From: Gammaproteobacteria bacterium
GTDB lineage: Bacteria > Pseudomonadota > Gammaproteobacteria > SZUA-21
Assembly: GCA_003233345.1 (NCBI GenBank)
Contig: QILK01000033.1
Span: 1-34,589 of the forward strand
DNA length: 34,589 bases
Direction: 5' to 3'
The stretch's first letter is position 1; each line of letters starts with the position of its first letter. The position numbers and the translations under genes are program-made. Under the pieces are notes generated by a model. That model searched no databases. It saw nothing but the letters and a program-made list of their open reading frames with translations, and had not been told where the DNA came from. This document shows positions 8,658-17,121 of the stretch, piece by piece.

Positions 8658-9611
8658 TTACTCTTTTTTGTCTTTATCTGATGGCGCTGCATCTGACAGT
8701 GTTGCATCTGACAGTGTTGCATCTGATGGTGTTGCATCTGATGGCGCTGCTTTTGCTTCTGATTTCGCCTGTGTATCAGACTCAGCCTCGGCGGATGATT
8801 TAGCCGTTGCTTTTTTCGCAACTTTCTTTTTAGCGGCAGCTTTTTTTGCTACTTTCTTCTTGCCTTTACCGCCCTTCTCACCCCCTTGCTCAACATATTC
8901 ATCTTCACCTGGCGCCACCGACTGGGCAGATGTTTTACCGTCGATAATAGCGTCTGCCATACCCGTCATATAGAGTTGTACAGCGCGGATGGCATCATCA
9001 TTACCGGGGATAATATAATCGACGTCTTTCGGGTTATTATTGGTATCAACAATAGCAACAACCGGGATATTCAGTTTTTTAGCTTCGCTAACTGCAATTT
9101 TTTCATAGGCAACATCAATCACAAACAAGGCATCTGGCAGCCCACCCATGTCCTTGATTCCACCAAGACTGCGCTCCAGTTTTTCCAATTCCCGTGACAG
9201 TACCAACAGTTCTTTTTTATTGAGATGATCTGAACCATCAGCGCCATTTAACATCGCATCTAGTTCTTTAAGGCGCTTGATGGATTGCTTGACTGTCTTA
9301 TAGTTAGTCAGCATCCCCCCCAGCCAACGATGATTGACAAAAGGCATATCGCAACGCAGCGCTTGTTCTTTTATCGTATCACGTGATGATCGCTTGGTTC
9401 CGACGAACAGAACTGAACCATGACGGGCAGCAATGCCACCAATAAAATTTATCGCGTCATGAAACATGGGTAACGTTTTTTCCAAATTAATAATATGGAT
9501 ATTACTACGTTCGCCGAAAATATAAGAACCCATTTGTGGGTTCCAATAACGGGTTTGATGCCCGAAATGCACGCCAGCTTCTAACATCTGGCGCATAGTG
9601 ACTTTAGCCAT
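8658..9611 (-). CDS. rpsB: 30S ribosomal protein S2 with a long low-complexity C-terminal tail
   Basis: S2 is a late-assembling small-subunit protein. The conserved core starts [22 protein letters not shown] and includes VGTKRSSRD and [47 protein letters not shown] follows in the same core. The gene has 317 codons, while E. coli S2 has 241. The extra roughly 75 residues are a lysine/alanine-rich stretch ([20 protein letters not shown]), an acidic-mixed linker and five [15 protein letters not shown] units encoded by a 15-bp tandem repeat. GGAGT precedes the ATG. First gene of the operon, so its leader is the likely site of any S2 autoregulation. Confidence 0.97.
   Translation of the reverse strand: MAKVTMRQMLEAGVHFGHQTRYWNPQMGSYIFGERSNIHIINLEKTLPMFHDAINFIGGIAARHGSVLFVGTKRSSRDTIKEQALRCDMPFVNHRWLGGMLTNYKTVKQSIKRLKELDAMLNGADGSDHLNKKELLVLSRELEKLERSLGGIKDMGGLPDALFVIDVAYEKIAVSEAKKLNIPVVAIVDTNNNPKDVDYIIPGNDDAIRAVQLYMTGMADAIIDGKTSAQSVAPGEDEYVEQGGEKGGKGKKKVAKKAAAKKKVAKKATAKSSAEAESDTQAKSEAKAAPSDATPSDATLSDATLSDAAPSDKDKKE
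8676..8750. repeat. Five tandem 15-bp repeats inside the rpsB 3' end
   Basis: Units begin at 8676, 8691, 8706, 8721 and 8736, each of the form ATCTGAYRGYGYTGC on the plus strand. Units 1 and 5 are identical, and units 2 and 3 are identical. The unit length is a multiple of three, so copy-number change keeps the reading frame. The repeat encodes five copies of A-A/T-P/L-S-D near the end of S2. Confidence 0.95.
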
Positions 9612-9736
9612 TGAGTGTTTACTCCAATTTATTGGGGTTAATCAAATATTTATCCCATGTCACGACCCCGTTAAATATAAATTAACAAGGCACCCCGCAG
9701 CATGTGTCGATAAATACACGGATTTAGTTGGCGCAT

Positions 9737-9765
9737 CTTATATCATATTCAACCGCCAACAACAA
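9737..9765 (-). promoter_or_regulatory. Candidate sigma-70 promoter of the rpsB operon
   Basis: Read on the minus strand, TTGTTG (9765-9760) is followed after 17 bases by TATAAG (9742-9737). Transcription would start near 9730, leaving a leader of about 118 bases before rpsB. That is long enough for an S2 autoregulatory structure, which I did not resolve. Confidence 0.4.
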
Positions 9766-9871
9766 TAATAATTTGAATTATCACCAATTTTGCGCTGATT
9801 TCCACTCCAATTGCGGTTTTTTTGTGTATTTGCCTGCACACAGCTAATTTTCATGAAAATTACTTGGCTTA

Positions 9872-9900
9872 TTCCAGATAGCCATTATATCGCTTATAAT
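9872..9900 (+). promoter_or_regulatory. Candidate sigma-70 promoter of map-glnD
   Basis: A perfect TATAAT at 9895-9900 is preceded after 17 bases by a weak -35 (TTCCAG, 9872-9877). Transcription would start about 48 bases before the map ATG. It faces away from the rpsB promoter in the same intergenic region. Confidence 0.45.
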
Positions 9901-9954
9901 CACCTAAGACTAATCAGCAAGGTGACATCTGTGGATCAAGGAATTAAACAACCC

Positions 9955-10734
9955 ATGTCTGTTTCAATAAAAACAGCAGAAGAGATTGATAAAATGCGTA
10001 TCGCCGGCAAGCTTGCCGCTGATGTGTTGGTGATGATCGGCCCACATGTAGAGCCCGGAATTACCACCAATGAGTTAAATGCTATTTGTCACGACTATAT
10101 AATTAACACCCAAAAAGCGATACCGGCACCCTTAAATTATCGTGGTTTCCCCAAATCCATTTGCACATCGGTAAACCACCAAGTCTGCCATGGTATTCCC
10201 GGCGATAAAAAACTGAAAAACCAGGATGTTATCAATATTGATATTACCGTTATCAAAGACGGCTTTCACGGCGATACCAGCCAGATGTTCTTTGTCGGGC
10301 AGGCTTCAACGCTGGCAACCAGACTCACCCGTATTACCCATGAATGCTTGTGGCTGGGCATCGAAAAGGTTAAACCCGGTGCCCGTCTCGGTGATATCGG
10401 TCAGGTTATCCAGCGCCATGCCGAAAAAAACCATTACTCTGTGGTACAGGAATTTTGCGGGCATGGTATCGGCCGCAAGTTCCATGAAGACCCTCAGGTG
10501 CTTCATTACGGAAAATCAGGAACAGGTATCACCCTCGAAGAAGGATTAACCTTTACCATCGAACCGATGATCAATGCCGGTAAACGTAATATTAAAATCC
10601 TTAAAGACGGTTGGACAGTTGTTACCAAGGATAAAGCCCTTTCTGCGCAATTTGAACATACCATTCTGGTTGTCGACGGCGGTTATGAAGTACTCACCTT
10701 ACGACCCGGAGAATTACCAGTACTGCCGAAATAG
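9955..10734 (+). CDS. map: Methionine aminopeptidase, type I
   Basis: This cytoplasmic metalloprotease removes the initiator methionine from nascent proteins. The start of the conserved sequence is SIKTAEEIDKMRIAGKLAADV. The metal ligands are in INIDITVIKDGFHGDTSQMF (two Asp), CGHGIGRKFHEDP (His), FTIEPMIN (Glu) and AQFEHTILV (Glu). I use the ATG at 9955, giving 259 residues (E. coli 264), preceded by AAGGA. The frame extends 48 codons further upstream to a TTG, but that part overlaps the probable promoter and does not resemble the family. glnD follows after 18 bases. Confidence 0.96.
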   Translation: MSVSIKTAEEIDKMRIAGKLAADVLVMIGPHVEPGITTNELNAICHDYIINTQKAIPAPLNYRGFPKSICTSVNHQVCHGIPGDKKLKNQDVINIDITVIKDGFHGDTSQMFFVGQASTLATRLTRITHECLWLGIEKVKPGARLGDIGQVIQRHAEKNHYSVVQEFCGHGIGRKFHEDPQVLHYGKSGTGITLEEGLTFTIEPMINAGKRNIKILKDGWTVVTKDKALSAQFEHTILVVDGGYEVLTLRPGELPVLPK

Positions 10735-10752
10735 CAACTACTGTCATTATTA

Positions 10753-13413
10753 ATGTCTGAACATTGCCGCCACTTTCTTTTTGATGTCAATAAATTTGAC
10801 TTGTCACTTCTAGAAGCTGATACCCATCAAACAAAACTGAAAGTATTTAAAGAGCAAGTTAATCAACTCAATGAATCGTTGTTTAAATGGTTTAAAAAAG
10901 GCTCGCCCATCGAAGATCTGGTTTCCGGGCGTGCCTTTGTTATTGATGAGATACTGTTGCGCGTCTGGTCAATCTTTGTTGACCCGGCCGATACCACCAT
11001 TACGCTGGTCGCTGTTGGCGGATATGGCCGTGGTGAGCTACATCCGCATTCTGATATTGATTTAATGATTTTACTGAAGAAAAATCCCACTGAAGAATAT
11101 AAAGTCGCCATTCAAAAATTTTTTACCTTTTTGTGGGATATGAAACTGGTGGTCGGGCACAGCGTGCGTACCATTCCCGATTGCAAAAAAGAAGCCCGAA
11201 AAGACATCACGGTCACCACCAATATGATGGAAGCACGCTTGCTGGTTGGTAGCGATGAATTATTTTCAACCATGAAAGCGGTCACCAGCCCAGGAAAAAT
11301 ATGGCCTAGCGAAAAGTTTTTCTCGGCAAAGTGGGAGGAACAAGTTCGTCGCCATAAAAAATACCACGATACAGCCTACAACCTGGAACCCAATATCAAG
11401 GAAGGCCCGGGGGGACTTCGTGATATCCAAATGATTGGGTGGGTTGCTAAAAGACATTTTGATGCCGAAACACTGCATAACCTTGTTGACTATCATTTTT
11501 TAAACAACAAAGAACTGGCAGAGTTGATCGAAGGTCAGACCTTTTTGTGGCGCATTCGTTTTGCACTGCATATGATTACCGGTCGCAGCGAAGACCGGCT
11601 GTTGTTCGACTATCAAAAAGAACTGGCAAGACTGTTTGGCTATGAGGACACCCATATTATTGCCGTCGAACAGTTTATGCAGAAATATTATAAAACGGTA
11701 ATGAATCTGGAACGGTTAAACGAAATGTTATTGCAACTGTTCCAGGAAGTTATTCTCTATGCGCATAAGTCAAAAAAAACCAAGCCCATTAATAATTTTT
11801 TTCAATCTAACTTAGGTTTTCTCGAAGTCAATCGTGATACGGTGTTTCAGGAACGCCCCACCGCTATTTTGGAAGTATTTCTATTACTACAAACACATCC
11901 AAAGCTAACCGGTGTACGCGCCTCAACCATTCGCTTAATTCGTGAAAGTCTTTATTTGATCGATGACAAATTCCGACAAGATGCGCAAGCAAAAAAAATC
12001 TTTATCGATATCATCAAGCAGCCGCATGGACTAACACATGAATTAAGGCGCATGAATCGCTATGGCGTGCTCGCGGCCTATCTACCGGTTTTTGCCAATA
12101 TAGTTGGCCGCATGCAATACGATATGTTTCATGCTTATACCGTGGATGAGCATACGCTATTTGTTGTGCGTAACCTGAGACGGTTTACCGTTCCGGAATT
12201 CGCCAATGAATTCCCATTTTGCAGCGAGTTGATCAGCAATATTCCCAAACCGGAAGTACTTTATATTAGCGGTCTATATCATGATATTGCCAAGGGCCGA
12301 CAGGGAAACCATTCGACCCTGGGGGCGATTGACGTGCGTGCATTTTGTCTCGATCACAAGCTTTCAGCAGACGATGCAGATATCGCTGCCTGGCTAGTCG
12401 AAAACCATTTATTAATGTCGTCTACCGCTCAGCGCAAGGACATCAGCGACCCGAAAGTTATTAATAAATTCGCCAGTGCAGTCAAAGACAAAACATCACT
12501 GGATTACCTGTATTTACTCACCGTTGCTGACATCCGGGCAACGAACCCAACGTTATGGAATACCTGGAAAGACTCCTTGTTAATGGAACTTTACAGGGCG
12601 ACTAAAACCGCGCTGCTACGGGGACTTGATCAACCGTTAGCACAGCAGGAAAGGATTAGCTCGGTGCAGCAATCAGCACGTGAACTGTTGCTGCAAAGTA
12701 AACTTAGCAACGAGCAGATCGATAGCGTCTGGAAAGACTTTAATAAAAATTATTTTTTAAGATACCACCCACAAGAAGTATCCTGGCACACGCAGGAAAT
12801 ATTGCAAACAGATAAAGACTCACTGCCCATTGTAAAAACCAGGAATACCGCACTACGCGGCAGTACCAGTATTTTTATTTATACCGCCGACAAAGACTAT
12901 TTGTTTGCGACGACCACTGCCGTGCTGGAACAACTCAATCTTAATATTCAGGACGCGCGTATTACTACCGCTAAAAATGGATTTGCGCTCAATACCTATT
13001 TGGTACTCGATCACCTGGGTAAAAGCGTACAAGACGAAACACAACTTAGGCATATTGTCCGCGTGCTAAAAGAAGGTTTAGTTGACGACAAGATATCGAC
13101 GCGGAATCCAATAAGCCGTCTCCCTGTAAGACAGCATGAATTTATGCAACGCCCCACTAAAATCACCATTGAACAGGATACCGATAGCGAATGCACGCTA
13201 CTCATGCTGCGCACAATGGATAGACGCGGATTGTTGGCACGTGTCGGCCAGGCGTTCAAAAAATGTAAAATCAAACTACTCAATGCCCGAATCGCCACTT
13301 TTGGCGAGATGGCCGAAGATACTTTTATTATTACCAATAATAACAACGAACCCCTAAGCCAACAGCAAGAACAGGACAATCTAGTGCGCACGCTTCATCA
13401 ATTGCTTGGCTAA
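10753..13413 (+). CDS. glnD: Bifunctional PII uridylyltransferase / uridylyl-removing enzyme
   Basis: GlnD senses glutamine and uridylylates or deuridylylates PII (GlnB/GlnK), controlling nitrogen metabolism. The nucleotidyltransferase motif GGYGRGELHPHSDID is at residues 89-103, with catalytic D101 and D103. The HD hydrolase motif LYHDIAKGRQGNHS is at about 508-521 (H510, D511). Two C-terminal ACT domains that bind glutamine follow at about 700-780 and 805-886 (LLMLRTMDRRGLLARVGQAF). The length of 886 matches the family (E. coli 890). The ATG lacks a clear ribosome binding site, so translation may be coupled to map. Confidence 0.97.
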   Translation: MSEHCRHFLFDVNKFDLSLLEADTHQTKLKVFKEQVNQLNESLFKWFKKGSPIEDLVSGRAFVIDEILLRVWSIFVDPADTTITLVAVGGYGRGELHPHSDIDLMILLKKNPTEEYKVAIQKFFTFLWDMKLVVGHSVRTIPDCKKEARKDITVTTNMMEARLLVGSDELFSTMKAVTSPGKIWPSEKFFSAKWEEQVRRHKKYHDTAYNLEPNIKEGPGGLRDIQMIGWVAKRHFDAETLHNLVDYHFLNNKELAELIEGQTFLWRIRFALHMITGRSEDRLLFDYQKELARLFGYEDTHIIAVEQFMQKYYKTVMNLERLNEMLLQLFQEVILYAHKSKKTKPINNFFQSNLGFLEVNRDTVFQERPTAILEVFLLLQTHPKLTGVRASTIRLIRESLYLIDDKFRQDAQAKKIFIDIIKQPHGLTHELRRMNRYGVLAAYLPVFANIVGRMQYDMFHAYTVDEHTLFVVRNLRRFTVPEFANEFPFCSELISNIPKPEVLYISGLYHDIAKGRQGNHSTLGAIDVRAFCLDHKLSADDADIAAWLVENHLLMSSTAQRKDISDPKVINKFASAVKDKTSLDYLYLLTVADIRATNPTLWNTWKDSLLMELYRATKTALLRGLDQPLAQQERISSVQQSARELLLQSKLSNEQIDSVWKDFNKNYFLRYHPQEVSWHTQEILQTDKDSLPIVKTRNTALRGSTSIFIYTADKDYLFATTTAVLEQLNLNIQDARITTAKNGFALNTYLVLDHLGKSVQDETQLRHIVRVLKEGLVDDKISTRNPISRLPVRQHEFMQRPTKITIEQDTDSECTLLMLRTMDRRGLLARVGQAFKKCKIKLLNARIATFGEMAEDTFIITNNNNEPLSQQQEQDNLVRTLHQLLG

Positions 13414-13453
13414 TAACAATAGACAGATCAAGCCCTGGATTGGAGGAAAAAAC

Positions 13454-13492
13454 ATGAAACATTCAGGTATCGGTGTTAACCTTTTATCCTAA
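13454..13492 (+). other. Twelve-codon open frame behind a strong ribosome binding site
   Basis: GGAGG followed 7 bases later by ATG opens a frame of 12 codons (MKHSGIGVNLLS) ending in TAA. It lies 40 bases after glnD. It may be the leftover 5' end of the gene that once followed glnD, or a leader peptide. Nothing else supports translation. Confidence 0.3.
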
Positions 13493-13550
13493 TAATCGTT
13501 GCTCCTAGCGAATAACTTATGGAAACAGATATTGGAGTTCAAACCATGCA

Positions 13551-14489
13551 ATGTTTAGTATAGATAAAGTAAATAAAGTTGACTTTACATCTGAAATAAT
13601 CCCTTTAAAAAATGATTACGAGGGAGAAGTTTCTGCTGCAGTTGAATATTCTATTTTGCCAGAAGCCGATACCGCAGTGTTGTATATTCATGGTTATATG
13701 GATTATTTTTTTCAACACCACCTTGCAGCCTTTTTTATTGATCGAGAAATCAGTTTTTATGCAATCGAATTAAGAAAATACGGTTCTTCTATAAAAAAAC
13801 ACCAGCACGAAAATTATTTAAAAAACATAACTGAATACGATGAGGAAATGTCTATAGTACTTAATAAAATTAAAAAAGACGGCCACTCTAAAATCATTTT
13901 AAACGGACATTCTACCGGTGGTTTAACAGCAACACACTATGCATTACATGGCGAATATAAACACTTAGTTTCAGGTGTAATTTTAAACAGCCCTTTTTTA
14001 GAATTTAACATTCCTAAAGTTATTAAATTTATTTTACCGATTGTTACTCCTTTAGCCCATTTATTCCCCTATTTTAAATTCACCAAATTGCCATCAGTTT
14101 ACACAGAAAGCCTACACCAAAATCATAAAGGCAGATGGAACTTTAATCTTAAATATAAGCCCATTCCTTCTTTTACCACTTATTTAGGTTGGCTTAGAGC
14201 CATATTAAAGGCACAAAAAAAAATCCAAAAACAAAAAATAGAAACCATGCCCTGTATTATTTTTCATTCTGATAAATCCTGCTTTGGAACCACATGGAAT
14301 AATCTTATGTTTAGCTCAGACGCAGTGCTCAATGTTGATGATATCGCTTTCTTTGGTAGAAAAATATATCCCAATGCTGACATTATTGAAATTAAAAATG
14401 CCGTGCATGATATCGTTTTATCCTCCGATGAAGTTATCGACGTTTATTTTACGAAAATATCGGCGTGGTTAAAAAAATATTGTTTTTAG
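13551..14489 (+). CDS. Alpha/beta hydrolase (serine aminopeptidase S33 / lysophospholipase-like), AT-rich
   Basis: A 312-residue protein with the alpha/beta-hydrolase fold. The oxyanion-hole segment YIHGYMDYF is at about 45-53 and the nucleophile elbow GHSTGG is at 119-124 (S121). A plausible acid is D241 in IIFHSDKS and a plausible histidine is H286 in NAVHDIVLS. It lacks a signal peptide, so it is probably cytoplasmic. It resembles the monoacylglycerol-lipase/S33 group, but the substrate cannot be told. The base composition is clearly more AT-rich and lysine-AAA-rich than glnD or dapC, which suggests recent transfer. GGAG lies 13 bases before the ATG at 13551. An earlier ATG at 13546 with better spacing opens only a five-codon frame, so initiation may be inefficient. 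Confidence 0.8.
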   Translation: MFSIDKVNKVDFTSEIIPLKNDYEGEVSAAVEYSILPEADTAVLYIHGYMDYFFQHHLAAFFIDREISFYAIELRKYGSSIKKHQHENYLKNITEYDEEMSIVLNKIKKDGHSKIILNGHSTGGLTATHYALHGEYKHLVSGVILNSPFLEFNIPKVIKFILPIVTPLAHLFPYFKFTKLPSVYTESLHQNHKGRWNFNLKYKPIPSFTTYLGWLRAILKAQKKIQKQKIETMPCIIFHSDKSCFGTTWNNLMFSSDAVLNVDDIAFFGRKIYPNADIIEIKNAVHDIVLSSDEVIDVYFTKISAWLKKYCF

Positions 14490-14952
14490 ATTTTAGCATT
14501 ATTTTCAGAATCAATAGATTCGTCGAAATTGGGTTACTTTACCGCTTGCGTACTAACTATCTTAATTGATAACGTCGCCAAGCCTGCGCCAAAATCAATT
14601 GCTGGGCCGTTACTCCGAACCACCAGACCAAGAGTAACGCCTTTGTTATTTTTAACATTAACAAAGTTGTTTAGATTGAATAACGGCAGGATAGTTTAAA
14701 AACTTGTCACTACCCGCTAATCCTACTTTAACGATTTTAGCTGGCCTCGTTGCAATATGTTATATAAAGCTAAGTAATAGTTAATTTTAGCTAGTAATAA
14801 TATAATCATTTAACATTAACCCGAGTTTTATTATTTACTAGTTTTTTTTAATTCACAGAGTTAAGATTCCTGGTGGGAAATCATTAATCCATACACTATT
14901 ATAGAGTAAATTCATAAGGCCTTTATAAAACAATATAACAAGGATATACCGA
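14490..14952. other. Intergenic region between the hydrolase and patatin genes
   Basis: This 463-base region holds a possible decayed gene on the minus strand (14534-14757, listed separately). A TATAAT at 14801-14806 could be a -10 element for the downstream patatin gene, but its -35 is poor. The rest is AT-rich and shows nothing I recognise. Confidence 0.4.
14534..14757 (-). pseudogene. Possible frameshifted gene remnant, product unknown
   Basis: On the minus strand one frame reads TRPAKIVKVGLAGSDKFLNY and on to YPAVIQ. A second frame then continues NNFVNVKNNKGV, TLGLVVRSNGPAIDFGAG and LATLSIKIVSTQAVK, ending in a stop at 14534. Both peptides look like real protein sequence, and the base composition is less AT-rich than the surroundings. 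Neither has a start codon with a ribosome binding site. I infer the 3' end of a broken gene with one frameshift near 14650. I do not recognise the family. Confidence 0.3.
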
Positions 14953-16143
14953 ATGCGTTACCTTAGATCTGGCGTTTACCTGATAGTTGTTGTAACGACA
15001 ATACTGCTGGCAACGGCTTGTAATTACTTACCTAGAAACCAGGTGCCGTTGACAAGTACTTATCAGGCGGTGATCCCCGGTATGGAAAACATGCGTTACT
15101 GGTCTGGAAAATCTAACAAAGACTTTGTTCAGGATTTGGTGCTTTCATTTAATTCAGGTTCAATACAAGATCAAAGAAAAAAAATAGATGTGTTGGCACT
15201 ATCGGGGGGTGGTCACAATGGCGCATTTGGTGCCGGGGTTCTGGCTAGCTGGTCCAAGACGGGTCGGCGCCCGACTTTCAAGGTAGTCACTGGGATTAGT
15301 GCGGGAGCGATCATTGGACCATTTGCATTTTTGGGAAAAGACTATGATGTAAATTTAAAAAAGTTTATGGCCTCAGTTTCTCCTAAAAGCGTTTACAAAT
15401 TACGTGTTTTCAGTTTTTTGTGGAAGGATTCTATTTCCGATTCGGCACCTTTATACAAACTAATCAAACGTTCGCTAACGCGAGAAATTATCGATAAAAT
15501 TGCGGAGGAACATCGTAAAGGCAGGCGTCTGTATATCGGCACTGCCAATCTTGATGCAGATCAACTGGTGGTCTGGAATATGGGTGCTATCGCAAACAGT
15601 AATCATCCTGGATCCCATCGTTTATTTCGACGAATTATTCTCGCATCTGCCTCAATCCCAGCGGCTTTTCCGCCTGTCATGATTCGCGTAAAAATTGGCG
15701 ATAATTTTTATGATGAGATGCATGTCGATGGTGGTATTAAAGAACAATTATTTGTATTAGCCACAACCCGGGATCTGGTGGCACTACAAAAACATATTAA
15801 CCTAAAAGGTAACATTAAAGGCCATCGAAAAATCAAGGTGCATGTTATTCGTAACGGTACATTCAGACCCTCCCCCGCTATCACTAAACGCCGTTCTTTA
15901 CACATCACATGGCGCTCCTTGCAGCTATTGATCAAGTCTCAGGCATTGGCTGATCTGACCAGGATTTATTTGCTTTGCAAGGAAAATAACGTTGAGTTTC
16001 AGTGGATAGGCATTCCAAAAGACTATGCACCCTCATCCAAAACTGAATTTGACAGAAAAGAAATGACTAAACTTTTTGAAACAGGTTACCAAGTTGGAAT
16101 GCAACAAAATTCATGGAAAAAATCACCACCAGGTTTTAACTAG
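14953..16143 (+). CDS. Patatin-like phospholipase, probable lipoprotein
   Basis: Patatin-family enzymes are lipid acyl hydrolases with a Ser-Asp dyad. The oxyanion motif GGGHNGAFGAG is at residues 85-95, the nucleophile motif GISAG at 114-118 (S116) and the catalytic DGG at 259-261 (D259). All are intact, so it should be active. The N-terminus is a hydrophobic signal ending LLATAC, with C23 as the probable lipidated cysteine and Asn at +2. That would suggest a membrane-anchored envelope lipase, though the alanine at -3 makes the lipobox imperfect. AAGGA precedes the ATG. It has 396 residues and lies alone, with the transporter gene convergent to it. Confidence 0.88.
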   Translation: MRYLRSGVYLIVVVTTILLATACNYLPRNQVPLTSTYQAVIPGMENMRYWSGKSNKDFVQDLVLSFNSGSIQDQRKKIDVLALSGGGHNGAFGAGVLASWSKTGRRPTFKVVTGISAGAIIGPFAFLGKDYDVNLKKFMASVSPKSVYKLRVFSFLWKDSISDSAPLYKLIKRSLTREIIDKIAEEHRKGRRLYIGTANLDADQLVVWNMGAIANSNHPGSHRLFRRIILASASIPAAFPPVMIRVKIGDNFYDEMHVDGGIKEQLFVLATTRDLVALQKHINLKGNIKGHRKIKVHVIRNGTFRPSPAITKRRSLHITWRSLQLLIKSQALADLTRIYLLCKENNVEFQWIGIPKDYAPSSKTEFDRKEMTKLFETGYQVGMQQNSWKKSPPGFN

Positions 16144-16191
16144 TACAAGATTCAAAGCATTTCAAACGAACATAATTCTTCTTCAGACAGA

Positions 16192-17094
16192 TCAATCCAT
16201 ACTACTATTTTGCATTTTAGGGGCCTGCCCTGCCCAAGCATAAACCAGCGCGGATATAAAAATAAACAAGCCACCAATCCAGCCCAGCACTGACAAGCGT
16301 TCATTTGTTAACAGATACGCTGAGATGACGGCCACTAAAACTTCAAACAATAACAAAATAGCCGATTGATAAATCGGCAATCTTGATACTCCGTATTGCA
16401 CGGCCAGTGTCATCAATAATACACCCAATAAACCTAACGCAATACAGGCGAACCACGCGCCAGGTTCCGCAACAGGAATAGCTGGAGCATAGATGACAAT
16501 GCCGATGATGACCAGTAAACTGACGCCCAGCCAATTAACAAATGCCTTTGTTTGCACACTGATACGCGGCACCCCTCTGACTAAGACATTGGCAATAGAG
16601 AAGGTCAACCCGGAAGACAATGCCAGCCAATCGATAGCATCCCGAGGCCAAAAATCTTTTTTTTGTGGGTCCCATAACATAAATACCGCACCGGTTAACG
16701 CCAATACGCTAACCAATATTGCCTTCCGGTCTGGCTTTTCCTTAAGAAAAATAATGCCTAATAATATAGACCACACAACGGATAGATAGAATAGCAATAC
16801 CACTCTGGCAACATCTTTTTCTGTAACCGCCACGATAAAACTTAAATTACACCAACCCGATGCCAGGGCAATAGCGAATAAGCGACCTGGCGCCCAGGTG
16901 ATTTCATGCCAGCGTCCACGCATCAGCAGCAAACCGACAGCCAATGAAACCAAATAAGCAACTAGTGTTATCCACAATCGATCAATGCCATTGGCTTCTA
17001 TAAGTCTTAGTGGCCACCAGAACAGGCCCCACATGGTGGCCGCGAACAAAAGACTAAAAACAGGTAACCTGTTGTTGAAACGGTTGGAACCCAT
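16192..17094 (-). CDS. DMT-superfamily (EamA) inner-membrane transporter
   Basis: A 300-residue protein with about ten hydrophobic helices in two EamA-type halves. The first half includes FSLLFAATMWGLFWWPLRLI and LLFYLSVVWSILLGIIFLKEK. The second includes LSSGLTFSIANVLVRGVP and ILLLFEVLVAVISAYLLTNE. The segment ending in LKE or TNE after the fourth helix of each half is characteristic of EamA proteins. Members export amino acids or other metabolites; the substrate is unknown here. Its start lies only 27 bases from the divergent dapC start, so its promoter must sit inside dapC or in that short gap. Confidence 0.88.
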   Translation of the reverse strand: MGSNRFNNRLPVFSLLFAATMWGLFWWPLRLIEANGIDRLWITLVAYLVSLAVGLLLMRGRWHEITWAPGRLFAIALASGWCNLSFIVAVTEKDVARVVLLFYLSVVWSILLGIIFLKEKPDRKAILVSVLALTGAVFMLWDPQKKDFWPRDAIDWLALSSGLTFSIANVLVRGVPRISVQTKAFVNWLGVSLLVIIGIVIYAPAIPVAEPGAWFACIALGLLGVLLMTLAVQYGVSRLPIYQSAILLLFEVLVAVISAYLLTNERLSVLGWIGGLFIFISALVYAWAGQAPKMQNSSMD

Positions 17095-17121
17095 ATACTA
17101 TTACCCTATACTACGATACAC

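Noticed and set aside
8630-8821. Upstream extension of the tsf frame by 64 codons
   Set aside because: It reads the rpsB repeat region in another frame, has low-complexity Gln/His content and no family similarity; the ATG at 8629 has a ribosome binding site.
8611-8973. Plus-strand 120-codon frame opposite rpsB
   Set aside because: Its Ser-Asp-Gly repeats are the complement of the rpsB tail repeats; no ribosome binding site.
9811-9954. Upstream extension of map to a TTG at 9811
   Set aside because: It overlaps the probable promoter and adds 48 residues that are absent from type I methionine aminopeptidases.
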